Shown here one piece after another: positions 8,872-17,358 of a stretch of 64,000 nucleotides of DNA. Each line of letters starts with the position of its first letter. Position 1 is the first letter of the stretch. Source of the stretch: Brevibacillus massiliensis (GTDB taxonomy: Bacteria > Bacillota > Bacilli > Brevibacillales > Brevibacillaceae); the NCBI RefSeq assembly GCF_000311785.1, contig NZ_HE978545.1, forward strand, positions 114,335 through 178,334. The letters are read 5' to 3'. The notes beneath the pieces are model-generated. The model was given only the letters and a program-made list of their open reading frames with translations. It had not been told where the DNA came from and did no database searches. Both the position numbers and the translations under genes were made by a program.

Positions 8872-8934
8872 AAAACGGTACATGTCGCGACATCACGGTG
8901 TTTGCATTGGCGACAATGCGAAGCGCCGTTTTTT
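8872..8934 (+). terminator. Branched terminator after pdaA
   Basis: AAAACGG (8872-8878) pairs with CCGTTTT (8926-8932) followed by further T residues. Inside are a 12-base perfect palindrome ATGTCGCGACAT (8882-8893) and a GCATTG/CAATGC hairpin (8904-8909 with 8914-8919). The whole could fold as a three-way junction. It lies between the convergent pdaA and lipoprotein genes. Confidence 0.6.
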
Positions 8935-8965
8935 GTTTGACTGCACGGTGAATACAAGAAAAGGC

Positions 8966-9598
8966 TCACGGGAGATACTGCTCTTTCACCAGCACGACTT
9001 CGCCTCCGACCTGGTACAGCCAAAACAGCCGCTCCTTCCAAGCGTTTTTGTTTTGGGTGAAATCAGCATGCGGCGTATATTGGTGGGCTGCGCCTTCCAG
9101 CAGATAGATGAGCGCATCATTCGCAAGAGCGGCCTTACGGTGTTCGCTCTGTGTATTTCTGACGTAAAAACCGTTTGGCAGCGACACATCTTCTTTCTTG
9201 ACATGGGTATCTTCGACGATTGCCTGCACAGCCCCTTCTCCCGTCAGCCATTCGGCATCATCCGCGATCAGATAGTGCGTGCCCGATTCTTCCTCGATTG
9301 TCTGAATATAGGCTAATGTGACCGACAAATCGGGCAGATTGCGAAGCAGATGGGTTGCTTGCGTCAATCCTTCCGCTGTTTCGTTCAACTCCTCAGCCAG
9401 CATGCCGTTTTTTGCCTGCAGCTCCGCCAGTTCTTTCTCTTGCGCAGCCGCCTTTGTCTCGAGGGCTTCCAATCGCTTCTCCAATTCCGCCAGTCTTTTG
9501 TCACGATCCTGGTTTGCATCTGCGCCCTGGTTTATGCCGCAGCCGACAAGCACAATACAAATCAGCAGCCAAAAACACAATTTCATTTGCCAACCCAT
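8966..9598 (-). CDS. Coiled-coil lipoprotein of unknown function
   Basis: The 210-residue product begins MGWQMKLCFWLLICIVLVGC, a lipoprotein signal peptide with the lipobox LVGC. Then comes a charged heptad-like coiled coil (roughly residues 30-85, rich in LAELEKRLEALE-type repeats) and a C-terminal domain of ~120 residues (VTLAYIQTIEEESGTHYLIADDAEWLTGEGA). I do not recognise the C-terminal domain. ATG 9598 is chosen because AGGTGG lies about eight bases upstream; the frame is open further 5'. It is the last gene of the leftward cluster that begins with the fumarate reductase genes, but ~170 bases separate it from frdB, so co-transcription is uncertain. Confidence 0.75.
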   Translation of the reverse strand: MGWQMKLCFWLLICIVLVGCGINQGADANQDRDKRLAELEKRLEALETKAAAQEKELAELQAKNGMLAEELNETAEGLTQATHLLRNLPDLSVTLAYIQTIEEESGTHYLIADDAEWLTGEGAVQAIVEDTHVKKEDVSLPNGFYVRNTQSEHRKAALANDALIYLLEGAAHQYTPHADFTQNKNAWKERLFWLYQVGGEVVLVKEQYLP

Positions 9599-9766
9599 AT
9601 AGAACCACCTGCACATGAAGGTTCGTACCTGCCTGGTTTCCTGATAATGGATGCTGCTACTTATACGCGTCAGAGAAGCGATTCGTTTCATCCAGACAAA
9701 AACAGCCAAGCAGAAGCAGGCTGCCTGCTCTGTTTGGCCAAGGCGAAGTCATCGGAAGCATGAGGC

Positions 9767-10495
9767 TTACCGCTTCCAGCCGGCAACGGCCATTTTTCGC
9801 CGCACATAGGCCAGTTGCTCTCGCAGCGGAATGCCAATCGGACAATTGTCATCACAAGCCATCAAGCCAATGCAGCCGAAGATCCCGTCTTCGCTGCCCA
9901 CTACGTCGTAGTACGCTTGCTCATCCCGTTCGTCCCGCGGATCGATCATAAAGCGGCCGACCCGGTTGACGCCTGCCGCTCCGATAAAGTCGGGCTTGAT
10001 ATTGGCGGTGGCACAGCCGCCGATGCAGCAGCCGCATTCGATGCACCGTTCCGCCTCGTAGATCTGCAGGGCTGTCTCGTTGCTCATGCGCTCTTCCTCT
10101 GCCATGGGGTCAAAGGTTTTGTTCGTATGTACCCAGGCCTCCGTCCGCAGCGAAACATCGCGAAACCAAGTGCCGGTATCGACTGACAAATCGCCGAGCA
10201 GTTTGAAGACGGGGAGCGGCATCAGGGTGATCTCCGCCGGCAGGTTCTTGGTCAGCGTCTTGCAGGCCAAAGTGGGCTTTCCGTTGATGAGCATGCCGCA
10301 AGAGCCGCAAATCCCGGCCCGGCAGACAAAATCGAAGGCAAGTGTCGGATCCTGTTCCTCGCGAATTTTGTTGAGTGCGATAAACAGGGTCATTCCCGGT
10401 TCCTCTGGCAGCATGAACACCTGCATATCCGGTTTGGATTTCGGAGTTTCCGGGTTGTAACGAAAGATATGAAACGTCAGCTGGCGCTGGCTCAT
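9767..10495 (-). CDS. Succinate dehydrogenase/fumarate reductase iron-sulfur subunit
   Basis: The 242-residue subunit carries electrons between flavoprotein and membrane quinone. The N-terminal ferredoxin domain shows the [2Fe-2S] pattern CRAGICGSCGMLINGKPTLAC. The C-terminal domain has the [4Fe-4S] motif CIECGCCIGGC and the [3Fe-4S]/[4Fe-4S] partners in CIGLMACDDNCPIGIP. The sequence and gene order (cytochrome b, flavoprotein, iron-sulfur from 5' to 3' on the minus strand) resemble the Wolinella-type quinol:fumarate reductase more than the usual Bacillus sdhCAB. A ribosome-binding GAGGGA lies upstream of ATG 10495. Direction of catalysis cannot be read from sequence. Confidence 0.9.
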   Translation of the reverse strand: MSQRQLTFHIFRYNPETPKSKPDMQVFMLPEEPGMTLFIALNKIREEQDPTLAFDFVCRAGICGSCGMLINGKPTLACKTLTKNLPAEITLMPLPVFKLLGDLSVDTGTWFRDVSLRTEAWVHTNKTFDPMAEEERMSNETALQIYEAERCIECGCCIGGCATANIKPDFIGAAGVNRVGRFMIDPRDERDEQAYYDVVGSEDGIFGCIGLMACDDNCPIGIPLREQLAYVRRKMAVAGWKR

Positions 10496-10530
10496 TTCTC
10501 TTTCCCTCGCTTTCTCTCAACATCGAAGGA

Positions 10531-12354
10531 TTATTTTTTCGACTGGGCTGCTTCCGTGCTCGCTTCCCCGTATCCCCGATCGCCGGGCGGCAGCTCGGTG
10601 ATGTTGACCGGTTCGTATTGCAGTACGGGCTTGGGTGCGCCGGACGGCCAATAGGCCAGCGTCCGCTTTAACCAGTTTTCATCATCCCGCTTCGGGTAAT
10701 CCTCCCGGAAGTGGCTGCCGCGGCTCTCTTTCCGCTCCAGGGCGCCGGCAGCGATGCAGTAAGCCAGTTTGATCATCCCGGGCATTCTCAGTGCCGAGGC
10801 CAATTCGGGGGAGGCTCCCCGTCCGTCGCTGGCCAGCCCGATATGAAGGGAGCGCTGGTGCAGTTCATGGAGCTTCGCAACGGCTTTTTGCAAGGGCTCC
10901 TCTGAACGGAAGATGCCCACGTTTTCGCTCAGGATGTTTTCCATTTCGCGGCGCAGTCCATAGACATTTTCCGTTCCATTGCGGCAGTCGATCAGGGCCC
11001 GGATGCGGTCTTCCTGGACGCCGACGTGTTCTTCGATCAGCGAAGTCGAGACCTGGACAGAGACTTCTTTGGTGTACTTGGCTATTTTTTCGCCGACGAT
11101 CATTCCGGCCACGACCGTTTCCGCGAGGGAATTGCCGCCCAGGCGGTTGAACCCGTGCAAATCCCAACAGGAGGCTTCTCCCAGGGCAAAGAGCCCTTCC
11201 AGGCCATACGCCATGCCGTCGATATTGGTCCGGATGCCGCCCATGCTGTAGTGCTGGGTGGGGCGGACGGGGATCAAATCGTAGATGGGATCGATCCCGG
11301 CAAAATTCCGGCAGATATTGGCGATCTCCCGCAGGTTGGTGTTGATGTGTTTTTTGCCGAGGTGGCGAATGTCCAGCCAGACGTGCGGACCGTAGGGACT
11401 GTCGACGCCGTAGCCTTTGCGAATGTGCTGCATGATCCGGCGGGAGACCACATCGCGCGAAGCGAGCTCCTTCTTTTTCGGCTCGTAATCCGGCATAAAC
11501 CGGTGGTGGTTTTTGTCCAGCAGATACCCGCCGTCGCCGCGGGCGCCTTCCGTGATCAGAATCCAGGAGGGGACGATGCCTGTCGGGTGAAATTGTACCG
11601 CTTCCATGTTGCCGAGCGGGACGACCCCTGTCTCCAAGGCGATGAACATTCCGCTGCCTTCATTGATTATCGCGTTGGTGGAAGCGCCGTAAAGCCTGCC
11701 GTATCCCCCTGTGGCGATGACCGTGGACTTCGCGGTATAGACCCGGAGGCCTCCGGTTCGCAGGCATCTGGCTACCACGCCATGGCAGCGGGTGCCGTCG
11801 TGTATCAGGGAAATCGCCTCCGTCCGGTCGTGAACGGTGATGCCCAGCTTAATGACGACGCTGTCCATCGTGTAGAGCAGGGTATGCCCAGTGCCGTCTG
11901 CGGTGTAACAGGTGCGCCATTTCGCCGTTCCGCCGAAGTTGCGGGCGGTGATCAGCCCTTCCTTGTCCGCGTCCTCGTGAATCTCGGCACCGTCGTACAG
12001 GCGGGAGCCGGCGACCACCCGATTCCATGGCACGCCCCAAAAGGCCATTTGCCGAACGGCAATCGGAGCCGTTTCGGCAAACAGCCGGGCAACCTCTTGG
12101 TCACAGCCCCAATCTGAACCTTTCACCGTGTCGGCAAAGTGAATGTCGGGATTGTCGCCTCTCCCCATTGCGCTGTTGCCGAGGGAAGCCTGCATGCCGC
12201 CTTGAGCCGCCGCACTGTGCGAACGCCTCGGCGGCACCAAGCTGAGGATGATCACATTCAGCCCCTGCGCGGCGGCTTCGATCGCAGCCCGTTCTCCGGC
12301 CAGACCGGCTCCGACAATCAATACGTCTGAAGTGAAATGGTCATATCGGCTCAT
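10531..12354 (-). CDS. Succinate dehydrogenase/fumarate reductase flavoprotein subunit
   Basis: The 607-residue flavoprotein begins MSRYDHFTSDVLIVGAGLAG, the FAD-binding Rossmann motif, followed by HSAAAQGGMQ, where the flavin-linking histidine is expected (RSHSAAAQGG). The capping and catalytic region includes the substrate-binding HPTG and the TEGARGDGGYL segment. ATG 12354 overlaps the stop of the cytochrome gene by four bases (ATGA), indicating translational coupling. The frame remains open upstream through the whole cytochrome gene for 224 codons, but that part is a shadow. It forms a membrane complex with the neighbouring subunits and acts in respiration with succinate/fumarate. Confidence 0.93.
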   Translation of the reverse strand: MSRYDHFTSDVLIVGAGLAGERAAIEAAAQGLNVIILSLVPPRRSHSAAAQGGMQASLGNSAMGRGDNPDIHFADTVKGSDWGCDQEVARLFAETAPIAVRQMAFWGVPWNRVVAGSRLYDGAEIHEDADKEGLITARNFGGTAKWRTCYTADGTGHTLLYTMDSVVIKLGITVHDRTEAISLIHDGTRCHGVVARCLRTGGLRVYTAKSTVIATGGYGRLYGASTNAIINEGSGMFIALETGVVPLGNMEAVQFHPTGIVPSWILITEGARGDGGYLLDKNHHRFMPDYEPKKKELASRDVVSRRIMQHIRKGYGVDSPYGPHVWLDIRHLGKKHINTNLREIANICRNFAGIDPIYDLIPVRPTQHYSMGGIRTNIDGMAYGLEGLFALGEASCWDLHGFNRLGGNSLAETVVAGMIVGEKIAKYTKEVSVQVSTSLIEEHVGVQEDRIRALIDCRNGTENVYGLRREMENILSENVGIFRSEEPLQKAVAKLHELHQRSLHIGLASDGRGASPELASALRMPGMIKLAYCIAAGALERKESRGSHFREDYPKRDDENWLKRTLAYWPSGAPKPVLQYEPVNITELPPGDRGYGEASTEAAQSKK

Positions 12355-12992
12355 ACGGAACCCCCCAGCGAGAAAAATACCCATATGCTGGCCAGACCGA
12401 GCAGAATCGTGCATATGGTGACTACGGTAAGCACCCGTTTCAGACTGTGCCGTTTGACAAATCCCCATTTCACAAGGGCGCGATACAGTCCGACACTGGC
12501 ATGGTACTCGGCCATGACCAGGAAGACGAGGTAAAACCAGAGCATCCACGAGTGAATGCGGCCCGCGCTTAGCTTTGCATCGATCCCGGCGTATACCACG
12601 ACGAAGACGTGAATGATGATCAGAAGCAGCATCGCGCTCCCGGTTACGGCTTGAAACAGCCAGGACCAGGTATCCTGATGCCGGATGATCTTCGCATGGC
12701 GCCAGACGGTCTTCTGTTCCTGCCACCGTCCGGGAATCCGGCGCAGCACTGCGCCAAGGTGGGCTCCGACGGTCAGGATGATGAACCCGACTGCCAGATG
12801 CAGCAGGTAAAATTGCTCCATGAAGTGGGCCAGTTTGTTGAAGGCGCCTGCACCCAACAGAATGGAAGCGACGAAAATCATATGTGTCCACAAAAATCCG
12901 ACCAACAACAAGCCGCTGACCGTTTGAACCAATTCCATCCATAATTCCGCTTTTCTGTTTTGGGTAAAGGCTCTTTGCAACTGCATAGCCAT
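12351..12992 (-). CDS. Di-heme cytochrome b subunit, Wolinella-type fumarate reductase/SDH
   Basis: This 213-residue membrane anchor has five hydrophobic segments. Histidines expected to ligate two hemes are seen at residue 37 (LWTHMIF), residue 78 (GAHLGAVLRRIP), in IIIHVFVV and in AEYHASVGLYR. The last motif and the DTWSWLFQAVTG segment resemble FrdC of Wolinella succinogenes, in which a glutamate before the histidine (here AEYH) is needed for transmembrane proton transfer. Bacillus SdhC is also di-heme but lacks this local match in my reading. Start ATG 12992 has GGAAGGAGA just upstream. It is the first of three coupled genes. Confidence 0.85.
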   Translation of the reverse strand: MAMQLQRAFTQNRKAELWMELVQTVSGLLLVGFLWTHMIFVASILLGAGAFNKLAHFMEQFYLLHLAVGFIILTVGAHLGAVLRRIPGRWQEQKTVWRHAKIIRHQDTWSWLFQAVTGSAMLLLIIIHVFVVVYAGIDAKLSAGRIHSWMLWFYLVFLVMAEYHASVGLYRALVKWGFVKRHSLKRVLTVVTICTILLGLASIWVFFSLGGSV

Positions 12993-13077
12993 TCTCCTTC
13001 CAGGAAGCGCTTAAATTGCAGCGCAACCTCCGTTAAAGTCCTTCTCGGCGATGGCAAGCTACACCCTGGCGACATCG

Positions 13078-13248
13078 TTACAGGTTTTCGTCCTCACGGG
13101 GCTTATCTGGAGTAAGACCGAGAACTTTTCCACATTTGGTGCAAACGAGTACAGGTATCTTCAAATCGTACAGGTCGTCATAGAAAAAGGGATGATCCGG
13201 CCGGTGTTCCACCTTCGTCGCAGCGCCACAGCAATCCGAAACGTTCAT
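13078..13248 (-). CDS. Zinc-ribbon miniprotein, 56 aa
   Basis: A 57-codon frame starts at ATG 13248 with AAGGAAGGGAA just upstream and ends at TAA 13080-13078. The product starts MNVSDCCGAATKVEHRP and contains CTKCGKVLG in its second half, so a CC pair and a CxxC pair could bind one zinc ion. It lies 86 bases upstream of the cytochrome b gene in the same direction and could be the first gene of that operon. I do not recognise a specific family. Good ribosome-binding site, cysteine spacing and frame integrity argue that it is real. Confidence 0.7.
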   Translation of the reverse strand: MNVSDCCGAATKVEHRPDHPFFYDDLYDLKIPVLVCTKCGKVLGLTPDKPREDENL

Positions 13249-13533
13249 CTGTTCCCTTCCTTTCTAAAAGTGTTTCGCTGTGGTGGGACCGTAAATAAAA
13301 TGTGGAGTTCAACTGAGAAGATGTCGCCAGCACCTGAGTTTTTTATTACAACAATATTCGCAAACCACAGCAAAAATGCTGTCGGAAAAGCATCCTGCCG
13401 CAACCCCCCTTCTTTCGTTTGCAGAGGTCTTCACGGCGCTGGGACAAAATGCTAAGATACCAGTACGCAAAGATCGACTCCCGGCCGTTCAATTGATAGA
13501 ATATGGAGAGCAGCTGCAGATTGAGGTGATCCT

Positions 13534-14196
13534 TTGAGCAAGTTTCTGTTGTTTTCCCTTTTGTTCTGGATAACGGGCAATCCGTTTGTCGCCATCCTTC
13601 TTTTACTCGCGATTCTCTACTTTCTGGACATGCGCTTTGTGGGAATATTGCCAAACTGGGTCAAACCCCTGAAGCAAAGCAGAAGGCTGGCAAAGCTGAA
13701 GCAGGAAATCAGGCTGTATCCGCATAATACCTCGGCAAAGCTGGAAATTGCGCATATTTTGATCGAGAAAAAACGGTACCAGGAGGCGCTGTCCTACCTG
13801 GAGAACAGCCAGGCCGTCATGACAGAATCGGCGGAGTTCTGGTATCAGCTGGGGCTTTGCCGCCTCAAGCTGGGCAACCTGGCTGATGGAGAAAAGCTGA
13901 TCGAGAAAGCGCTGGCGATGAATCCGCGGGTGAAGTACGGAGAACCTTACCTGGATTTGGCCGAAGCGTTTTCCGCTTCCGACCGGGAAAAGGCGCTCAC
14001 CTTCCTGGAACGCTTCCGGGAAATCAACTCTTCCTCTTGCAAGAGCTACTACCTGCTGGGCCAGCTGTACGCACAGCTTGGCAAAAACAGCGAGGCCAAG
14101 GCCGCCTTTCGCGAGGCTGTAGACATTTACCGTTCGCTGCCGAAGTACAAAAAGCGCACGGAGAGACGCTGGGCGATGCTTTCGATGCTGAAATAG
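13534..14196 (+). CDS. Membrane-anchored tetratricopeptide repeat protein
   Basis: The 220-residue protein begins with a hydrophobic N-terminal region (FLLFSLLFWITG and VAILLLLAILYFLDM) that may anchor it in the membrane, followed by at least three tetratricopeptide repeats: LEIAHILIEKKRYQEALSYLE, AEFWYQLGLCRLKLGNLADGE and YLLGQLYAQLGKNSEAKAAF. Such repeats mediate protein contacts; the partner is unknown. The TTG start has GAGGTGATCC upstream. It is a stand-alone gene between the frd cluster (divergent) and the thiamin operon. Confidence 0.8.
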   Translation: MSKFLLFSLLFWITGNPFVAILLLLAILYFLDMRFVGILPNWVKPLKQSRRLAKLKQEIRLYPHNTSAKLEIAHILIEKKRYQEALSYLENSQAVMTESAEFWYQLGLCRLKLGNLADGEKLIEKALAMNPRVKYGEPYLDLAEAFSASDREKALTFLERFREINSSSCKSYYLLGQLYAQLGKNSEAKAAFREAVDIYRSLPKYKKRTERRWAMLSMLK

Positions 14197-14253
14197 AAGA
14201 TTGAAACCTGTCGCTGTCTCTGCTACGATAACAGTAAATTGCATAAACGGTTT

Positions 14254-14346
14254 CCACTAGGGGTGCTTTGGCATACAGAGCTGAGAGATGAATGAGTTCA
14301 TCAACCCTTTGAACCTGATCCAGATTGTACTGGCGGAGGGAAGTGG
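14254..14346 (+). ncRNA. TPP riboswitch (THI element)
   Basis: Conserved pieces of the thiamin pyrophosphate aptamer are visible in order: GGGGTGC (14260-14266), CTGAGAG (14281-14287), ACCCTTTGAACCTGATC (14314-14330) and ACTGGCGGAGGGAA (14329-14342 region). P1 is closed by CCACT (14254-14258) with AGTGG (14342-14346). It is followed by a terminator and the thiamin salvage genes, so TPP binding probably ends transcription early. Confidence 0.95.
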
Positions 14347-14379
14347 TGTGGATTATGGAGCAAGCATACTCGATCTGTT

Positions 14380-14409
14380 AGCCACCTTCCTCAGAGGGTG
14401 GCTTTTTTG
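14380..14409 (+). terminator. Terminator of the TPP riboswitch expression platform
   Basis: AGCCACC (14380-14386) pairs with GGTGGCT (14397-14403) and is followed by T6. It lies between the aptamer and the thiD start, as expected for transcriptional control. Confidence 0.88.
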
Positions 14410-14439
14410 CGCATGAAAAAAGAGAGGAGTGGATGATCA

Positions 14440-15276
14440 GTGAGGACATTTGGGACGGACATTCCAAAAGCATTGACCATTGCCGGTTCGGATTGCGGCG
14501 GCGGAGCGGGGATTCAGGCAGACCTAAAGACGTTTCAGGAGCTGGACGTGTACGGGATGTCGGTACTGACTGCGGTCACGGCGCAAAATACGCTGGGAGT
14601 ACGGGGGGTGTACCCGCTGACAATTGAGGCCATTGTGGAACAATTGACAGCGATTGAGAGCGATCTCGCTCCTCAAGCGGTGAAAACCGGGATGCTGTTT
14701 AGCGGGGAGATCATTGCGGCGGTCGCGTCCTGCATCAGGCGGTTTGGCTGGAGCAATCTGGTGGTAGACCCGGTGATGATCGCCAAAGGAGGAACCGGGC
14801 TGCTGCAGGAGGAGGCAGTGCAGTCCTTGAAGGAACACCTGCTTCCGCTCGCCAGGATCGTTACGCCCAACGTTCCGGAAGCGGAAAAACTGACCGGCAA
14901 AACATTGAACAGCTTGGCGGATCGGAAAGAAGCAGCAAAACAAATCGCGGACATGGGGGCCCAGCATGTCGTGATCAAAGGAGGGCATCTGGAAGAGGCG
15001 GACGCGGCGACCGATTTGATTTATGACGGCCGGGATTTCTATGAGTTGGCGGGACCGCGGGTTTATACCGCGCACACGCACGGTACAGGCTGCACCTTTG
15101 CTGCCGCGATCACGGCAGAGCTTGCGGCCGGGAAGACTCCGCTTGCTGCGGTTAAGACGGCGAAAGCTTTCATCCAGGCGGCGATCGAGTTTCCGCTGTC
15201 GATTGGCTCCGGCCACGGTCCAACCAATCACTGGGCTTATCGGAAATACAGACAGTCGGCGGGTGTGAACAAATGA
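14440..15276 (+). CDS. thiD: Hydroxymethylpyrimidine/phosphomethylpyrimidine kinase ThiD
   Basis: ThiD phosphorylates HMP and HMP-phosphate in thiamin synthesis and salvage. The 278-residue protein has the ribokinase-fold features ALTIAGSDCGGGAGIQADLKTF at the N terminus and the catalytic THGTGCTFAAAI near the C terminus, plus VVDPVMIAKGG. Length is typical. The GTG start has GAGAGGAG upstream. It is the first gene after the TPP riboswitch and overlaps thiM by four bases. The set thiD-thiM-thiE-thiW points to salvage of the pyrimidine and thiazole parts of thiamin. Confidence 0.94.
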   Translation: MRTFGTDIPKALTIAGSDCGGGAGIQADLKTFQELDVYGMSVLTAVTAQNTLGVRGVYPLTIEAIVEQLTAIESDLAPQAVKTGMLFSGEIIAAVASCIRRFGWSNLVVDPVMIAKGGTGLLQEEAVQSLKEHLLPLARIVTPNVPEAEKLTGKTLNSLADRKEAAKQIADMGAQHVVIKGGHLEEADAATDLIYDGRDFYELAGPRVYTAHTHGTGCTFAAAITAELAAGKTPLAAVKTAKAFIQAAIEFPLSIGSGHGPTNHWAYRKYRQSAGVNK

Positions 15277-16088
15277 GCCCGGTCCCGAACATTCTGCAGC
15301 AAATTCGGACAAAAAAGCCGCTGATTCACCTGATTACCAATCGAGTGACGATCAATTTTGTGGCAAACGGCCTGCTTGCTGCAGGGGGAAGCCCGATGTG
15401 TGCCCATCACCCCGAGGAAGTGAGCGAAGCCGCGGCCCATGCAGACGCCCTTGTTTTAAACCTCGGTACGCTTGAACCAGAAATCGCCGACGGAATGATC
15501 CTGGCCGGAAAAACAGCCAGAGCAAGCGGGGTTCCCGTCGTTCTTGACCCTGTTGGCGCCGGTTTATCCCGGCTGCGCGCAGAGGCGTTGAACCGCATCA
15601 TCCAGGAAGTCGGACCGGATGCGATTTGCGGCAATGCCGCGGAGATTGGCTTTCTGGCGGGTGAACGCTGGGCGGGAAAAGGGGTGGATGGAGACGTCGG
15701 CGGTAGCGTTGATCAGCTCGCCTGCCGATTAGCCAAACAGCTTCAAACCACATTGATTGTGACGGGGAAAATAGACGTGATCACGAATGGCGAAAAGCTT
15801 TTCCATGTGGAGCACGGCAGCGAAATGATGAGGAAAGTGACAGGCACAGGCTGCCTGGCGACCGCGATGGTCGGCTTGTTTTTGGCCAAGTCAGTGGCTG
15901 CCTCTCTGCCCACGGCAGACAGGGCGGCTGCGGCTATGACGATGGTCGGGCTTTGCGGAGAAAAAGCGGCGAAAATATCCCGCGGCCCGGGGAGCTTTCA
16001 AAGCGCGTTTCTGGACCAACTCTATTCGCTGACCGACCGGGAGCTGTCATCGGCGGAAGGGCTCAAGCAGAGGGAGGTACACATATGA
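15273..16088 (+). CDS. thiM: Hydroxyethylthiazole kinase ThiM
   Basis: ThiM phosphorylates 4-methyl-5-(2-hydroxyethyl)thiazole during thiamin salvage. The 271-residue protein has the family motifs PLIHLITNRVTINFVANGLLA, VVLDPVGAG and KVTGTGCLATAMV, the last holding the catalytic cysteine region. Length is standard. Its ATG overlaps the thiD stop (ATGA) and its stop overlaps the thiE start the same way, so the three are translationally coupled. Confidence 0.95.
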   Translation: MSPVPNILQQIRTKKPLIHLITNRVTINFVANGLLAAGGSPMCAHHPEEVSEAAAHADALVLNLGTLEPEIADGMILAGKTARASGVPVVLDPVGAGLSRLRAEALNRIIQEVGPDAICGNAAEIGFLAGERWAGKGVDGDVGGSVDQLACRLAKQLQTTLIVTGKIDVITNGEKLFHVEHGSEMMRKVTGTGCLATAMVGLFLAKSVAASLPTADRAAAAMTMVGLCGEKAAKISRGPGSFQSAFLDQLYSLTDRELSSAEGLKQREVHI

Positions 16089-16738
16089 TAACAAAGGCGT
16101 CTTCTTTGCGCGAAGCGTTGAAGCTGTACTTTGTGATGGGCAGTGTCAATTGTCGAAGGGATCCGGTTGCGGTTCTCGAAGAAAGCCTGAAGGGAGGAGT
16201 TACGTTTTTTCAATTCCGGGAAAAAGGAGAAGGCGCGCTCACCGGCCCGAAAAAAGCGGAACTGGCGAAAGAACTGCAAAAGGTCTGCAAGCGGTACGGG
16301 GTTCCCTTTCTTGTCAATGACGATCTTGAACTGATGGAAACGCTTGACGCAGACGGGCTGCATATTGGACAGGAGGACGGGGATATTCGCAGCATCCGCT
16401 CCAGGATATCCGGCAAAATACTTGGCGTATCCGTCCACAATATGGCCGAAGCTGCAGAAGCGGTCCAGATCGGTGCCGATTATGTCGGCGTCGGTCCGAT
16501 TTATCCGACGGAAACGAAAAAAGACACGAGGGAAGTGGCCGGAACCTGTGTGATCACAAAGCTTCGATCCGGGGGAATTTCGCTGCCCATGGTCGGCATC
16601 GGAGGCATACAGCATGGAAATGCCAGGGCTGTGATCGAATCCGGGGCAGATGGGATTGCCGTCATTACATCGATCAGCCTGTCCGATTCGCCGTACCAGG
16701 CGGCACAAGCTCTGCAAAGAGAGGTGAACGGGCTTTGA
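16085..16738 (+). CDS. thiE: Thiamin-phosphate synthase ThiE
   Basis: ThiE joins HMP-PP and thiazole phosphate to give thiamin phosphate. The 217-residue TIM-barrel protein shows TFFQFREKGEG, PFLVNDDLELMETLDADGLHIGQEDG, ADYVGVGPIYPTETKKD and MVGIGGI, all typical. An open frame begins upstream at 15953 inside thiM, but ATG 16085 has GAGGGAGG upstream (16070-16077) and begins at the usual point. Stop and the thiW TTG overlap by four bases. Confidence 0.94.
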   Translation: MITKASSLREALKLYFVMGSVNCRRDPVAVLEESLKGGVTFFQFREKGEGALTGPKKAELAKELQKVCKRYGVPFLVNDDLELMETLDADGLHIGQEDGDIRSIRSRISGKILGVSVHNMAEAAEAVQIGADYVGVGPIYPTETKKDTREVAGTCVITKLRSGGISLPMVGIGGIQHGNARAVIESGADGIAVITSISLSDSPYQAAQALQREVNGL

Positions 16739-17220
16739 CAAGTGCCAGACGGATCACGATGATGGCGATGCTGGTGGCAATCGGCACGATCAGTTCGCAC
16801 CTCATCTGGCTCCCTGCAGGGGTGGCAAAAGCGTTTCCGATACAGCACAGCATAAACGTGATTGCCGGCATTCTGCTTGGCCCCGCACCGGCTGTCATCG
16901 TCGCTTTTGCCATCGGCTTGCTGCGCAATTTGCTTGGCGTTGGCTCGCTGCTGGCCTTTCCCGGAGGGATGATCGGCGCCTTTTTTGCCGGTTTCCTGTA
17001 CAAGCGATACAGGAAGAGCTGGACCGCCGCCCTGGGAGAAATTTTTGGCACCGGGGTCCTCGGCGCCCTGCTGTCCGTGCCCGTCGCCCGGCTGCTGCTG
17101 CAAACATCTGCCGCCGCCTTTGCCTTTGTTCCCCCTTTTTTGGTCAGCTCGATAACCGGCGCGGCAATCGGCTTGGCAGTCGTTGCGGCGCTGCGAAAAA
17201 CAGCTGCTGCCCGGCTTTGA
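16735..17220 (+). CDS. thiW: ThiW, energy-coupling-factor S component for a thiamin precursor
   Basis: The 161-residue protein is almost entirely hydrophobic with five to six membrane segments and the ThiW-like N-terminal region MAMLVAIGTISSHLIWLPAG. It is the substrate-binding S component that works with the shared ECF transporter; ThiW is thought to bring in thiazole, consistent with thiM beside it. The TTG start overlaps the thiE stop by four bases, and AGAGAGG lies just upstream. The ECF ATPases and T component are not in this window. Confidence 0.88.
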   Translation: MTSARRITMMAMLVAIGTISSHLIWLPAGVAKAFPIQHSINVIAGILLGPAPAVIVAFAIGLLRNLLGVGSLLAFPGGMIGAFFAGFLYKRYRKSWTAALGEIFGTGVLGALLSVPVARLLLQTSAAAFAFVPPFLVSSITGAAIGLAVVAALRKTAAARL

Positions 17221-17358
17221 GGCTGGTGTGGCAGTTGAAGGTGCGCTTGCGCGGACCATTCTCCGGTTTTTTTCCGTCAGGATTGGGGTAAATGATTAGG
17301 GTCATTTGCGAAGGCGATTAAGCGTGCTTGTTAATGAGCAGGGCAAAGGGGGGATTGG

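Noticed and set aside
11026-12117. 363-codon open frame on the plus strand opposite the flavoprotein gene
   Set aside because: It mirrors a GC-rich real gene and the peptide has no recognisable domain or ribosome-binding site.
12355-13026. N-terminal extension of the flavoprotein frame through the cytochrome gene (224 extra codons)
   Set aside because: It is antiparallel-free but in a different frame over the cytochrome b gene, shows no domain, and the FAD motif starts right at 12354 with a coupled ATG.
17254-17275. Terminator after thiW (CGGA...TCCG then T7)
   Set aside because: The stem is only four to five bases long, so it was not listed as a feature although transcription may end there.
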